Shown here one piece after another: positions 45,641 to 58,451 of a stretch of DNA of 64,000 nt; the stretch's first letter is position 1; every line of letters starts with the position of its first letter. The notes under the pieces are model-generated. The model worked only from the letters and a program-made list of their open reading frames with translations, made no database searches and was not told the DNA's origin. Made by a program: the position numbers and the translations under genes. Source of the DNA: Spisula solida (taxonomy: Eukaryota; Mollusca; Bivalvia; Venerida; Mactridae); assembly GCA_947247005.1 (NCBI GenBank), contig OX365944.1, forward strand, positions 57,394,096 through 57,458,095. Reading direction: 5' to 3'.

Positions 45641-46457
45641 CATACCACAAACAAGAAAGTCCTACTTTCATGTATCACTTCGTTTTAATAAAATGGAATT
45701 CGCCGTCTTTCACCGTTTAGAAAGGGATATATGTGGTAAACGATCCGGGGATTCTAATCAACGTAGAATAAGGTTTCTTTTTTGATATTCTAAAGATGTC
45801 CTAGTTATATTGAACGTTTATTATAAAAAACGTCTGGGTATGAAATAGTTCAGTCACATGAACTGTATATCAAACTGCCGTAGATCATTTTAATTAATAT
45901 ACTCTCTTTCAATCTCATTCTATAGTCGTTTGCTTACTGTCAAGATGTACATTTCTCCTGACAGTTTGATTGAGAAAACAATTTCACATATATTTGCTCC
46001 AAATTAGATACACTATTTACCTCCGGCGTATTTGCGCTGCATTTGTTGTTCATTTTCATAAGTATGTGAAACCTACTTTCTATGTTACAATTAACTGTTT
46101 AGTTGCGATGGGAATTGTCAGTATATGCCTTAAGTGTTCTGTTTTATTCTCTTTGTGAATGTAAATATAGTCGAAACTGAAACTTTATAAATATAATATA
46201 ATTTAAACTAAAACAGCAGAGCATCCTCAATGAGTTCTGCCAGGAGCATAGTTTATTATGTGGTTGTAAACGTAGTTTATAGTATGTATATTGTACAGAA
46301 TAAACTCTAAGAAAACTTGACAAGACCAGAAACTTTGAAGAGGTATTGTAACAAGGTAGGATCATTTAGGTTTCTGAATCTGTATCAAGTGTCTTAATTA
46401 ACGACAACAGTGTGTTTTTGTCATTTCCTAGAGATTTTACCGCTATATTTTTATCAG

Positions 46458-46696
46458 TCTCAGATATTGCAAGATTTACATCATGTTACGTGAATATTAT
46501 CATATCATTGATGCTTAAAACTGTGGCATTATGTACATTATTCTCTATCTTGTCTTTCAACGACACGGGACTAATGAGCACAGTTACATTTTGTTTATTT
46601 ACCCATAGCTCGGTCAATAAGTGTTTGATATTGCTGAAATTTGTACAGTGTAACATATGTACAGTATTTTGGATGTGTGGAATTACAATACGATAA
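46458..46696 (+). CDS. Candidate hydrophobic exon k, copy II
   Basis: Same acceptor (TTTTTATCAG) and open frame as 22607-22845, with few changes (N/K, V/F, R/G, M/I). Predicted to be largely membrane-embedded. Confidence 0.35.
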
Positions 46697-47194
46697 ATGT
46701 TTTTAACATATGATTACAAGTGTCCAAACAGAATAAACAAATGATGACATCAGCAGAATCTAAAATCGCACATTTCGTAGTCATAGGGCGATTGTGAGGT
46801 TGTTAATGCAGATATGTTCCAGTTTTGCTAATAAAAGCTCGTTTTCAAGTGTATGTTCTTATCACGGATACATAAATAAAGAAAATAATGCTAAAAACAA
46901 AGCACACTTAAGGTTTACAAATACCGACTTTACATTTAAAATGCAATTTTTGACAGGGTAAACTCCCCTCGGTAATAACACATTTTTTTTAGTGAATAAC
47001 CACCATATAGATGAGTGAAAAATCGAATTATTTGTGTTTTTTAAATTTGTCGATATATCTAAAATTCAAATTTATCATACGTAAAATTAATTGCATCTAC
47101 GGGTCAATTCCTCGGTAATTTTACTGTTTTCGATGTTTCATGGTTCAATGAACCGCCTGATTTCATTTTGAAGAAAGAACTTTATGTATCCAAT

Positions 47195-47544
47195 CATGCG
47201 ATAACGCACTGGACTGTCAATCAAGAGGTCGTGGGTTCTATCCCCGGCATCGGCACTTGACATTCCTTAATTATTTATAATATTTCCTGCTTTATCTGAC
47301 TGTGTTCAATGCAAAGTATCTGGGTAAAGGTTCGAAATAAGAGCCAGGCGCACTTCTGCAGCGTCTGACATGCCTGTATCTAATGTCTCTCTCTGTCTTC
47401 AGTGGCTATCTCTTAGTATGTCTGTCTGGTCAGATCATGCTGTATCTGCACTGGTAGAGAATGCACCTGTGCCCTTGTGGCTGCAACACTATAATGTAAA
47501 GTGCCATTGAACGTGTGTTCGCATGAAAAAGGCGCTTTATAAAC
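47195..47544 (+). mobile_element. tRNA-derived SINE, copy II
   Basis: Counterpart of 23295-23690. The B-box-like GGTCGTGGGTTCTATCCCC is closer to consensus here. Confidence 0.65.
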
Positions 47545-48176
47545 ATGGTGTATTTATGTTTTATTTTACTTCGCCGAAGATACACCACTGAGGTCTTGCA
47601 GTTTAATGACATTCATGGATTCTACAAAATTTAGTTGATTAAATTGATTATTCAAATTTGTGAAGAACGAATACAATAAGGCATTGTGCTAACTTGTCTC
47701 TTATAATTAGCAAACTTTTCACAACGGGATACTCGTCCCATGAGAAACCAAATTAATACATTGATTTTGTTCTCTCGTTGATTTTGTATTAGTATACACT
47801 TGGGGCCCCTTTTGGCCCGAATATTGTTTTAAAATGGTTTTGCCCGAATGTTGCTCAATCTATACTTTCTTTGTCACTGTGCAAATTTTGAAATGGTATG
47901 TACCAAGTGCTAATGTGATCTTTTAATCGGAGCCTACCAATGTGAAGCTATTATAGCGCCTTTGCTACTCTCTTAACATTTAAGTATTGTATACCATTTG
48001 ATAAATTTACTGAATGTGTGTCTTAATTGTGATATAAATTGGCACGAATTACGTTACACACGAATTTCAGATTGTGTCGAATAGATATCATCCCTACTAA
48101 AAATTATCACTACAAAATATTCTTGCATTAAGACTACAGTGTCATATCTATTGATATTTTGTCATTTCAATTTCAG

Positions 48177-48268
48177 AGCACAGTGTATTGCCTGCATCAA
48201 TTTGTCGTCTAAACTGATAATAAAATACGTGAAACCAGTGATTGGGTTGGTGGTCTCTCGAATTAAAG
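48177..48268 (+). pseudogene. Exon d, frame-shifted copy, copy II second half-unit
   Basis: As 24299-24390: good splice sites, open frame, but shifted after SSKL. Confidence 0.5.
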
Positions 48269-50098
48269 GTAATTAATGTTAAGATTACGACTGCTTGGAA
48301 TGATTTGTATTGTTCAGTCCCACAAGTACATGTAATGTTGCTTCTACATTTGTATTAAGGCGCTATGTTGTACAATCTCCCAAAACGGATTATGTCCTAA
48401 AGACTTTACTCTGTTACAGGGAACAATCAATTTGAAGTAAAGATGATAATTTTGATAGCAGTATCTATATATCATTATTGGTCATCGCAGCTTCAAAGTA
48501 CCCTAAATTTGTCAATATGTATCATTAACAAACTCATTCAATACTATTTTACCCCATGCCAAAAAACTTTAAAGTAACTACCAGTATGTTCAAACATGCA
48601 TTTTATTTTATCATTTCCTCATTTACAACATATATTCGAACATTTAGGCTGTATCGTGAATTCTGTTTGATGACTCAATAAGGCAATTTAATTCGGTAAT
48701 GCTATAAATACTGACAGCTGTGTTGAATACGACAATAAATACCTTGTTTGTTAAACAGATTTAGCTACGACGATTGTAAATTATTCTAATGTTCCAGACG
48801 GGTTGGAGACATTTTCCGTTATATATTAGTGAACAATTACCGGACAAACCTCGTACTTAATCCTTTAAATTTGTAACATGTCTCTAGTATGTTTCAAAAG
48901 CAGAATTTAACAAATATATTTTAAGGTCCAATCGGGATAATCTTGCAAACTACGTTTATAAATCATTCTTCCGCAAGCATCAAAATTATTTATGATATAC
49001 CATTGGCCAAAAACGCTCGTCGTTGGGTGGACATTATTGCAACATAACTGTATTGAATCAATTTGTTCGAATGGAGGTCTAGTACAGTAATATGGTGGTT
49101 ATACAGCTAGACTGTATGTTTTTAAAACAATTTGAAAACAATATTTAAGTCAAAGACTAAGACCAAGTGACCATACAGTTTTCATGAAATTTGATCTAGT
49201 AACTATTCCTCAAGCAACTGCAAATAAACAATCTCCTTATGTGAAGCAATACAACTAAAGGCAATGTCAGGGCAGAATATAACATGTCTGTCTGATGTTG
49301 ACATCTGGATTATCTAGCTAACGGTCTTGTGTTCTACTGACTAAGCAAATTGGACAAGTCTACACAACTCATAAATTCAAAAAATACATTTCAATAATTT
49401 TTCCAATTGTAAACTCATTCATTATACGAACTAACTGAACCGCGTTGTAACATAATTTGAAGCAGTTATGTGGCAACTATTTTTACATGCCGTTATTTAT
49501 GCGTGTAACGGCAACAACAAATGTGAAGCTTCCAAGAAGTACAAGAATTAATGTAATCTAATTTAAAACTAACACTTGGTGGAAATTCTTAAGGTCGAGT
49601 TCTATTATTTTGCTTCCTCTGAATTGGCAAGCATTCCAAACATGGAACAATCTAATTATTGCATTTGATGTTGAAAGGTCATAGTGTCCATTCTGATCAT
49701 CTTAAGGTTAGCAAGGAGATGAACAGGCAATTAAATTGACGATTTGGTGAAGGTTAACGAAGTGTCAGGATAATATGACCGAGTATAGTAGTCTCTATGT
49801 GACCGGATAGGAAAAATTGGTGGTATACAATTTGTTCCCATATTTCTACTTGTATATTTCATTTGTCCATGTGAGATATTTATTATAACAAACCGTTAAC
49901 GCCCGACTGATGATTGACGACGGATACACATCAATTCTTAAAGCTCATCCTGAGTATCCTTGGTTCATGAGCTCAAGCGATTTTATGTGTGGTATGTAAT
50001 ATATCTGTCAGGTGTGTTAGTTTTTCCCCGTGTTCTGCTCTTTCCGTTGAGTGTTGTTTTTCTTTCTGGTTTGTCATTATGTTTTTGTGGAATACTGT
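48269..50098. other. Intron-like paralogous sequence
   Basis: Matches 24391-25440 with about 570 extra bases (48850-49500) that copy I has lost. No supported frame. Confidence 0.45.
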
Positions 50099-50104
50099 TA
50101 CCAT

Positions 50105-50312
50105 GTAAGCCAGGTTATCGTACGAGTCCTCCTCGCATTATTTCTGACAACTTGCGAACATCAAATATATTCTTAACAAAAATAAACATGCTCGCCATTT
50201 TGTGAACTACATTATTAAGGATTATCCTGTGGTGTTCAAATTAAATCATCCAGACTGAGATTTATCAGATATTCTGCTAAAATTCGACGACTATAATTCG
50301 TTTTAGATGTCT
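50105..50312 (+). pseudogene. Exon f relic, copy II second half-unit
   Basis: Reads HARHFVNYIIKDYPVVFKLN, then LSDILLKFDDY, with TGA replacing Trp after NHPD and another TGA near the start; donor AAG|GTGATA kept. Conservative relative to 37276-37502, so it decayed from a coding exon. Confidence 0.5.
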
Positions 50313-50428
50313 AAGGTGATAGAAATTTGTATATACCTTAAACGAAATGTCTTAGGTAATATTGTTTTTCGTAGTATTTTCTAATGATCTATCACACACA
50401 GTCTGTATCTATGCCCCATTGCTGTCAG

Positions 50429-50530
50429 ATAATGTATCGTCTGCAACTCACAGCAATGGATTCCAATCCACAAGAAACAGTGACAGACGAATTACAAAAG
50501 CTGTCGGAAATATATACATCATCTCTATAA
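50429..50530 (+). CDS. Candidate exon g, copy II second half-unit
   Basis: 102 bases, MYRLQLTAMDSNPQETVTDE, then LQKLSEIYTSSL and TAA. Confidence 0.35.
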   Translation: MMYRLQLTAMDSNPQETVTDELQKLSEIYTSSL

Positions 50531-51659
50531 ATCTGCCTTAGAGACTATACAGACTAAATACCTTTTAATCCTTTCATCGCTTTGATACGTATTCACCATC
50601 GTAAATGGGTTTCTTTTATAAAAATATTTAAAATATAACGTACCTGTATATTGTTTTAAAGAGAAGATCCATTGGATGTATAGTGTAATTATTTCATATT
50701 ACTTGCATAATACTCGTTTTTACAGAGGGCTACAACTAAACACTTTTCTCTCCATTCCTTCTTGTTATGCATGAAAACAGTTTGACAACTCTTTACATAA
50801 TAAACACAATTTTAATGTACACTAGGCGCTCTTAAAACACATGTATATATGACGTGTTATTTCCTTCATTTCGCTTGATTATCGATGTTTGGATTAGAAG
50901 TATTTTTAGATATTTGTTTCGTAGTACACTTGAACATGTTATTGACTGTCATTTTGTTTATGTAGGTTTCGTGTAAATTATTAAAATGTTGGGTTGGATT
51001 TGGTTTTTAACTCCAATTCCGTTTACGGCGGAGTTTTCAATCTAATAATATTAATCAACAATATGTCTTAATTTCTCAGTATTCGTCACTTTCACCATGG
51101 CTAATTCTATGGAGCTGTTTTTTATTCTTTGAACTCACTCTTTGTCCCCTGTCTGACTCGTTCGCGATATTCGTACCGTATTTGGGTCGTTCATAGGTCA
51201 TTATACGCCATTGCAGGGATTCACAGTATGTTATAAGACTTCAGGCGGCTTATTCAGTCAAACATATATCCAGAGAGGGCACTCTTCCTTTAGCCGATTT
51301 CCCTAAAAGTCGGAGTGAATTGGCTATGCTGACAGGGGAAAACTGAATGACCACGCTGTTACGTCTGTCTTATACGAACCCGAACAAGTATATTCAACCG
51401 TCTGATAGCAAATTGCATTTTATAAGCGGATATGACTGTTGCGTATAAAATGCTATAAAATGATCATTTTAATACTGGTTCACATTTATTTTCTCGTAGA
51501 TTGGTAAAAAGATTTTGGCAATCAGGAATGTAAATAAACATATCTTCAGCCGCCATAGGAATGTATAGCCAATAGGTCGATGTACATGTTATTTATTTCA
51601 CTCTATCTATTACAAGGGAAGCGGATCATTTGTATGTGTGCATTCGCTAATAATTCAGA

Positions 51660-51725
51660 ATGGCGACACATTGCTACCTATTTTCCGATGCAGGGTTTAG
51701 ATTACATTATGAAATGCATGGCAAA
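51660..51725 (+). CDS. Candidate first exon a, copy III
   Basis: MATHCYLFSDAGFRLHYEMH, then GK and AAA|GTAGCT, phase 0. Same length as 27580-27645; differences from it are mostly non-synonymous. Confidence 0.35.
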
Positions 51726-52210
51726 GTAGCTCAAAGCATAGGCATTGATTGAGGTCAAACGCCTTGTTTCATCGGTAGTTAGCGAATATATTCCATCAAA
51801 ACTATTCGAGATGTTTTGGTACAGCAATGTAAGTTGCTCTGATGAATGATACCAGGTTGACCTATATTACACATAGTAAACTTGTAATATAAAGGACGAC
51901 CCAGAACAAGACATATCCACTCAATCATTACATTATATATAACTTATATTGCTTTTGATGTTAAATTCCAGGAATCATATTTATTGTACAGTTATTGCAC
52001 ATAACCTAATCATAAAAATATATTACCTTTTTCAGATTTGTGTTGGGCATCGTGGCGGGTGCTTTTAATCTTTTAATTGTGTCCTTTTGTGTTCCTTTTG
52101 TGGCTGTGTCTGTTGAATGATGCCTTCCCTCTCCGACTTTGATGTGTATTTTTGTGATGTGATTTGTATAGTTGTAAGTTCGGTATGAGTTATTTGATTA
52201 TCAACTTGGA

Positions 52211-52355
52211 AATAATAGACCTTATTTTATCCTGTTCTTATCGAAAGTCGGTAGGTCTATAGCACTAGGCTATAAAATGCAGTACATAACATTTGTTCCG
52301 AGTACTAAACATCGAACAGTATTTCTATACAGTAAACACAGTAAGTGAAATATAT
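52211..52355 (+). pseudogene. Exon b relic, copy III
   Basis: Aligned to 14308-14442: the ATG is TTG, three in-frame stops appear, but HLFRVLNIEQYFYTVNT and the donor ACA|GTAAGT remain. Confidence 0.5.
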
Positions 52356-52430
52356 TTTAAATCATGGAGGTTTAGCAGATTAATGAAATTTAATACTATT
52401 ATAAAATTAATTATTCACAGTGAATACTGT

Positions 52431-52440
52431 AGTGGTCAGT
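52431..52440. other. Empty site of the LTR element
   Basis: GTAGTGGTCAGTGAATAGG is continuous here. In copy II the element sits after GTGGT. Confidence 0.9.
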
Positions 52441-52987
52441 GAATAGGTACCCCCGCCCTCCGTGCTTATCAGCGAATAGCGTTTGGCTATGAGTATCTGT
52501 ATAGAATGTATGCATGTATTATTATCAGTTGAGTTGCTGTGTATCTATGTGTCTGTATGAATAAAGTATAATAACTAACACACCGTCTTCGGTCTTGAAC
52601 AATCCCTTTACCGGTCAGAGTGTTTTAAATACAAATAGCTATATATGCTATCACGAACGATACAAATACAATAACACATTGTGCATAATTGGCTCTTGGA
52701 GTTACTAAACTGTTAACAACGGGATGCTCTCCCCACCTGAAACTAAACTTTGATTAATGCATTGATTTTGTTTAAGCATGTTTTCTCCCACTGACGAAGA
52801 ACTATTCTTTGATGTATGAGTATAAAATAAGGACTACCTTTAACCCGAATCTTTTTAAATGGTTTGGTCGAATATTGTTCAATCGCTGTTTTCGTGCGCT
52901 AAAGTGGTCGTTTAATCCGAGGCCGCGACATAGTTCAGATATAGCGACCCTTGCTAGGCGCTTAGCATATGAACCTGCGTCTTCCAG

Positions 52988-53040
52988 TTTGAAGATTTTA
53001 TTGAAAAACTTGAATATGATACGGTTTGAACTGAACAAAT
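52988..53040 (+). pseudogene. Exon c, copy III, with stop
   Basis: TTCCAG and GTATGT intact; reads FEDFIEKLEYDTV and then TGA, where copy I has a Ser codon. Confidence 0.5.
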
Positions 53041-53081
53041 GTATGTCTAAATTGTTTTAAATATATAAATATACCAGATTT

Positions 53082-53245
53082 ATATAGCGTTTATTCATGC
53101 GAACACACGATCAAAGGCACTTTACATTATATTGTTGCAGCCAGAAGGGCGTAGGTGCATCCTCTACCAGTGCAGAACAGCATGATCTGACCAGAGGGAC
53201 AGAATGAGAGAAAGCCCTTGTAGGGAGAAAGAGACAAGATAAGTG
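53082..53245 (-). mobile_element. Truncated SINE body, copy III
   Basis: Counterpart of 33836-34003. Confidence 0.6.
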
Positions 53246-53404
53246 ACACACACATTTCAGATTATGTCGAATACATTTCATCCGTACTCAAAATTGATTG
53301 CTGCCTTCCCTGTCTGACTTAATATTATCGTTTTATACTACAAACTATTCTCGCATTAAGACTATAATGACATAGCTAATGGTAGTATGTCAGTAAAATT
53401 TCAG

Positions 53405-53492
53405 AGCACCGTGTATTGCCTGCAACAATTTGTCGTCCAAACTGAGAAATGCAATTCGTGAAACCAGTGGTTTGCGGTCTCTTGAATTAAGG
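53405..53492 (+). pseudogene. Exon d, copy III
   Basis: Peptide APCIACNNLSSKLRNAI, then GLRSLELR, nearly the same as copy I despite ten changed codons. It lacks one base at the donor, so the exit phase is altered. Confidence 0.55.
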
Positions 53493-54477
53493 GTTAATAA
53501 TTAAGATGACGGCTGCTTTAAATGGCCTATATTGTTCCGTCCCGCAAATAGTGTTGCTTCAAAGGCGCTCTTTAAATCAAAATAATCATATCCTACTAGT
53601 ATGTCAAAAGGAGAACAAAACACGTCTGTCTGAGGATGACATCTTGATCTTCTAGCTGATTAGCAGACGTTCTTGCGTTCTACTGACTGAGCTAGATTGG
53701 CACGGCTAAACTATCATTAAAATACAAAAACAAAGACGCAGTACCTTAGTTTTTCTCATCGCTATCACATTCATAACGCGAAATTACACTCACTGAACCG
53801 CGTTGTAACATTAAAGGAAGCAGAACAGTAACAGTTTTTTTAGAATAATAACATGCCGTTTTTGGTACGTGTAACGGCAACAACAAATGTGAAGCCAGAT
53901 TATTTTCTAAGAAGAACAAATATAATCGCATTTAAGATTTACACTGTGTAGGAAGAACATTCTTACGGTCTTGTTGTATTAGTATGCTTTCTATGAATTG
54001 GCGGCGAACATTAAAAAAAAGGCCTAATCAATGCATTGATTTGATTTGTGTTATAATGACATGATTTTTATTCTGATCATCTTAAAGTTAGCCAGTACTC
54101 TGGGACAAATCACTGAGAAAAACAGGCAATTACAAATGACAAGTTGGCGAAGGTTATTAAAGTGTCAGGATAATATGACCGAGTATTGCAGTCTTTATGT
54201 GACCGGATACGAATACTTCGTGGTATTCAAATTTTCATTTTTTACTACTGTAGTATATTTCAATTTTCAATGGGGGTTGTTTTAACAAACTGTCTTCGCA
54301 CGATTCGTGATTGACGACGAACACACAGTTATTCTAAAAACTCACTATTAGTATTCATTAATTTATGAGCTAAAAACGACTTTATGTTTGGTATGTAATT
54401 TCTCTTTCTTGTTTTTTCCGTTCTATTCTTGCTGTGCTATTTCTGTTTAGTGTTGTCTTTCTGTCTAATTTGTTATT

Positions 54478-54707
54478 ATGTTTTGGTGGTATACTGGTAC
54501 CATGTTAACCAAGTTAGTGTACGAATACTCTTCTTATTGTTCCGGACAACATGCGAACAGCACATACATACTTAATATAAAGAAGCGTGCTCGCCATTTT
54601 GTAAAATACACTATTGTGAGATATTCCACGGTGATCAGATTAAATCATCCGAATTTATCTGATATTCTGCTAAGACTGGACGACTTTATTCGTTTGAAAT
54701 GTCTAAG
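54478..54707 (+). CDS. Exon f, copy III
   Basis: As 37276-37502 with a 6-base in-frame loss after NHP and a 9-base difference before the donor (ends LKCLR, AAG|GTCATT). Both keep the frame and exit phase 2. Confidence 0.5.
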
Positions 54708-55095
54708 GTCATTGAAATTTGTACGTATATATCTTAACATATGTTTTCTGTAATATTCTTCTTTGTAATATCTCCCATAGTATGGTTCCCGATCTTTACA
54801 ATCTACGCAGTAAAGGTCTGGTGTCATCTAAATAAGATGGCGGCCCATGGTAAGATTAAAAATGGCGGAAGTATAGTGTCGTATATAGTAAAATTATTAT
54901 TTTTACAAATACATAATGGTGTGTTGGTGTCGTTTCCACAAAACTTTGTATTTAGATAAAATAAAATGTGATCTCCATGGGGCATAGTTATTATTGGTAC
55001 GACACCACTGATATGCACTAAAATTCGTTAATAAAAATAATGAAAAAACCTTTATAGCAATGAACATAGTACATATAAATTAAATTAATAATGTG

Positions 55096-55168
55096 TGCCA
55101 GTTTAGCTCAATCGGTTGAGCGTCTGCCTTGTAAACACGATACTGTTTGTTCGAGCCCTGTATTGGCT
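55096..55168 (+). other. tRNA-like sequence, copy III
   Basis: Acceptor GCCAGTT pairs with TATTGGC at six of seven positions, but the T stem is broken. The matching minus-strand one is at 55321-55391. Confidence 0.5.
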
Positions 55169-55320
55169 GTGTTTTACCTATATATAGCATTTTACATTTT
55201 GTATGGCCTTCACAGTGGTCTTGCTATATACCCGTTTTCATACATTTTATTGCAGTGTCATATAAGTATAAATTCATGGCAAGTACAAATGTAATTTGTT
55301 TTTGTAAAAACAATGCGGTG

Positions 55321-55391
55321 AATGTGGGATTCGAACCTGTATCATTGTGACTACTAGCCAAAACGCTCTACCGATTGAGCCAAGCGGACAA
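55321..55391 (-). other. tRNA-like sequence, opposite strand, copy III
   Basis: Box B (GGTTCGAATCCC) is perfect here; acceptor pairing is absent. Confidence 0.45.
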
Positions 55392-55770
55392 TTGTTAAAT
55401 TAGAATTTATATGCACTATATATATGCTGCTACAAAATATTTTCATAATTAAACTTACGTTATTTAGTACATATTTGTGGTGTCGTTTTGATGAAACTTG
55501 TGTAGTTGGAAATGTAATTCATTTTTCAAGTGATATACGAAGTCTTATCGAAACGAAACCATAATAACATACGTTTTGGGGAGATTATTTCAAAATGCCT
55601 ATACACACTAATGTACACCCGCCATCTTGTTTTACCAGTAGTAGAATCCATTTTAATTGGATGATGCCGGACCTAATCTAATGAAATGTAAGATTGGGAA
55701 ACGGGAACCAGACTAATATCTCCCAGTGATCTATTACACACAGTCTGTATCTTTGTCCAATTGCTGCCAG

Positions 55771-55872
55771 ATAATGTATCGTCTGCAATTCACTGCAAGG
55801 GACTCTATTTCATAAAAAACAGTGACAGACGAATTACAAAAACTGGCGAACATCTATACATCATCTCCATAA
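55771..55872 (+). pseudogene. Exon g, copy III, with stop
   Basis: Same 102-base length, but TCA is followed by TAA where the others have CAA or similar. Confidence 0.4.
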
Positions 55873-56642
55873 ATTTGTCTTAGAGACTCTACAGACTAGA
55901 TATATTTTAATCCGTTCTTTGCTTTAATACGTATTCATCACAGTAAATGGTTCATTTTATAAATTAATTAAAAAAATAAATCTTTGTATACTGTTCGAAT
56001 TAGAAAATCCATTCAAATAATCGTGTATTTTTTTATCTCATGTAACTCCTTTTTACATAGGTCTACTACTAAACACTTTTCTCTTCATTCCTTCTTGTTA
56101 TGCATGGAAACAGTTTGCCAACTTTTTACCTATTAAACAAATTTACGCGAGGCGTACTAAAATACTTGTATATAATTAAGATGTTGTTTTCTTTCATTTA
56201 TTTCGCTGTATTATCTGTTTGAACATATTGTAAATTAGTTATCTTTTCACACATTTATTTTCAAAGTTGACATGTACTTGTAAATGACCGAAACTTTGTT
56301 TATATACGTATAAATACATTATTATGCTATTATTTGTTAATTCCTTCTATCATATGTTCATAAGAAATATTATCTTGCAATAAAATATATTCATTTCTTC
56401 GCAAAATAAGCACACGCCGTTAGGAACTCCTGCCGATATATCCCGTATTAAGTGCACCGTATGGTGTCTCAGTGATGATTAGCATTTTATTTCTGTTACT
56501 TAAAATTAAGGCCGAGTAACCAACGACGACGATGACAATCACTTTTTCCGGCGATTTGTTCCATAATTATATAAGTTACACACACAATGAATGCCTCACT
56601 CACTCTCCATACATGTGTTGTAAATATTCTGAAATTAGTATG

Positions 56643-57525
56643 ACTTTCATTCCTTTACTGATACAGGCATGGTAGATGGGTGTAAACACACGGTCAAACT
56701 TCTAAGGTACTTGACTGAGTATCATTACCTTATTAGGGGAATAGCGGAAGTGCAAAACATGAAAAAATGGGATAATATTCTTTATTGTGATAATTTTAGA
56801 AAACAGGTTGACATCGAACAGAATCTATGGGGGGATAACCAGGCACATTAATTATAGCGTTGTTTTAATCTAAAAACTATCGTCCTGTCGAAACATTTGT
56901 GATGAGATAGTGTTATAAAAATGCTTTTTATGAAATTAAACGTCATGCTTAAGTAATATTAAGTCAACAGAACACTGGTGTAGAGGGTTATCTGGTACTT
57001 TGGGAAGAATTTCTCTGAATGTGTCAGACATTGTTTGGCCTATTTGTATAAAGAGTGTCACAAATCTGGCTTCCATTATTGTAGAGGGCCAACATGTCAA
57101 TGTTTCAATTCGATGTAAACTCGACGTGATAAATGATTAACTATTTTTGAAAAGATTTCTGATTGTGAGTCTGTGAGCGCATATTTTCCATGTGAACGAC
57201 AACGACATGATATTGACACACACCGAATACTCTGATGGATGTCAAAGTAAGTCAAGAAATACATGTGTAATATTCATTATATTTAATTTGTAAAACAAGA
57301 CAAGTTTGCCGGGACTGTCATCCCATGCATACACACATACATACATGCATTTAGTATCGAGTAAACAGTTTCAATTTAGATACAAATGCGTTCGCATATC
57401 GATCTAAAAGTTGGCATATCACATCTTGCACGTGAACATCAGCTTTCATTACGCTGAAACCGTTTAATGTTAAATGTAGGAACGCGTTTAATTTCGTTTA
57501 GTGTTATCTCACGCTTAAATTATTG
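56643..57525. mobile_element. Insertion of about 880 bp in copy III only
   Basis: Interrupts a stretch continuous in copy II (39440-39452). No inverted termini seen. It includes a possible terminal exon at 56667. Confidence 0.55.
56667..56851 (+). CDS. Possible terminal exon in the insertion
   Basis: Follows a good acceptor (TTTCATTCCTTTACTGATACAG). Two bases, then MVDGCKHTVKLLRYLTEYHY, LIRGIAEVQNMKKWDNILY and DNFRKQVDIEQNLWGDNQAH, then TAA. Charged and helix-like. No paralogue or polyadenylation signal; could be captured exonic sequence. Unrecognised. Confidence 0.3.
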
Positions 57526-57911
57526 TAAGCATGTTTTTCAAACACTTTAGAGATACAATGATGTTTTCATGTAATCACATTGCTCATTTTGTCAAGAGAA
57601 GGAAATGAATTTTTTTACGAACATCATATAATTTACTTCAAATGTAAACGAACTGTGCGATACTTGTGGCGATGTATTGCAAAACAGACAAACCTACTGA
57701 TTTATGATCGAAATGCACGTTTGAGCTTATTCTGAATAAATATGCAAACTTTTTCACCCATACTTAACATAAATAATATGCCTTTAAGATTATACACTTA
57801 ATATAATATTATTATTACTAGTTTGATTATTCAGTTCGGTGTGAAACTAGCTTCACAACTTACATGTATATCAGCCCATCTTTTCTCCTTTTTTCTGATG
57901 GTAAATATCAG

Positions 57912-58042
57912 TACAAGGGTTGGTAAAGCGGAACACTGCCACCATGACTATCCAGGTGGGATTCCAAGATTTTACTGGATATCTTGTTCCGTGACATTTC
58001 ACGTATGGATGAAGACGTTAGTAAATTACGATGCAAGAGCGA
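57912..58042 (+). CDS. Exon h, copy III
   Basis: 131 bases, same acceptor and GTAAGTAC donor as copy II, with V/I, K/T and G/D changes. Confidence 0.6.
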
Positions 58043-58244
58043 GTAAGTACAGTTTAATGAATGGTTTTCAAACAGATGTGCTTTGATAATAAGCATGTCT
58101 ACCATATGCTATTTATAGAAATGAATATTTTAATTATTCTGAACTCCAATGTGACCAACAAGAACTATTTAAGGACATTTTCTTATATATAGTATTATAG
58201 TATACATGTAGTATAGACTTATATATTATAGCATTGTATATTAG

Positions 58245-58429
58245 TGCTCTTCTTTGACCGTGATATGTGTGTTCTAATTATATCGGATATATCCATGCTA
58301 GAAAACATACAAGTGAATAGACATAATGCTCATTTTCTTCACGAATATAGAACGATCAAGCAATCTAAGCACGAGCGTATGTTAGACGAGAGTGGAATGT
58401 ACTACATACGGTCTGGACACGTGTCTTGA
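58245..58429 (+). CDS. Terminal exon i, copy III
   Basis: As 40184-40368, with H/N and M/K changes; AATAAA at 58446-58451. Confidence 0.55.
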
Positions 58430-58451
58430 ATCTAAAATCCATTTAAATAAA

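Larger units (their letters stand above)
27292..51390. repeat. Tandem segmental duplication, copy II
   Basis: Aligns throughout with copy I and, from 27390, with copy III. Copy II is longer because of the retrotransposon at 28930, foldback insertions and the 2,058-bp TIR element at 34047. Confidence 0.85.
54778..55715. mobile_element. TIR element with tRNA-like cargo, copy III
   Basis: Counterpart of 37575-38522, with the flanking ATATCTCCCA retained. Confidence 0.85.
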
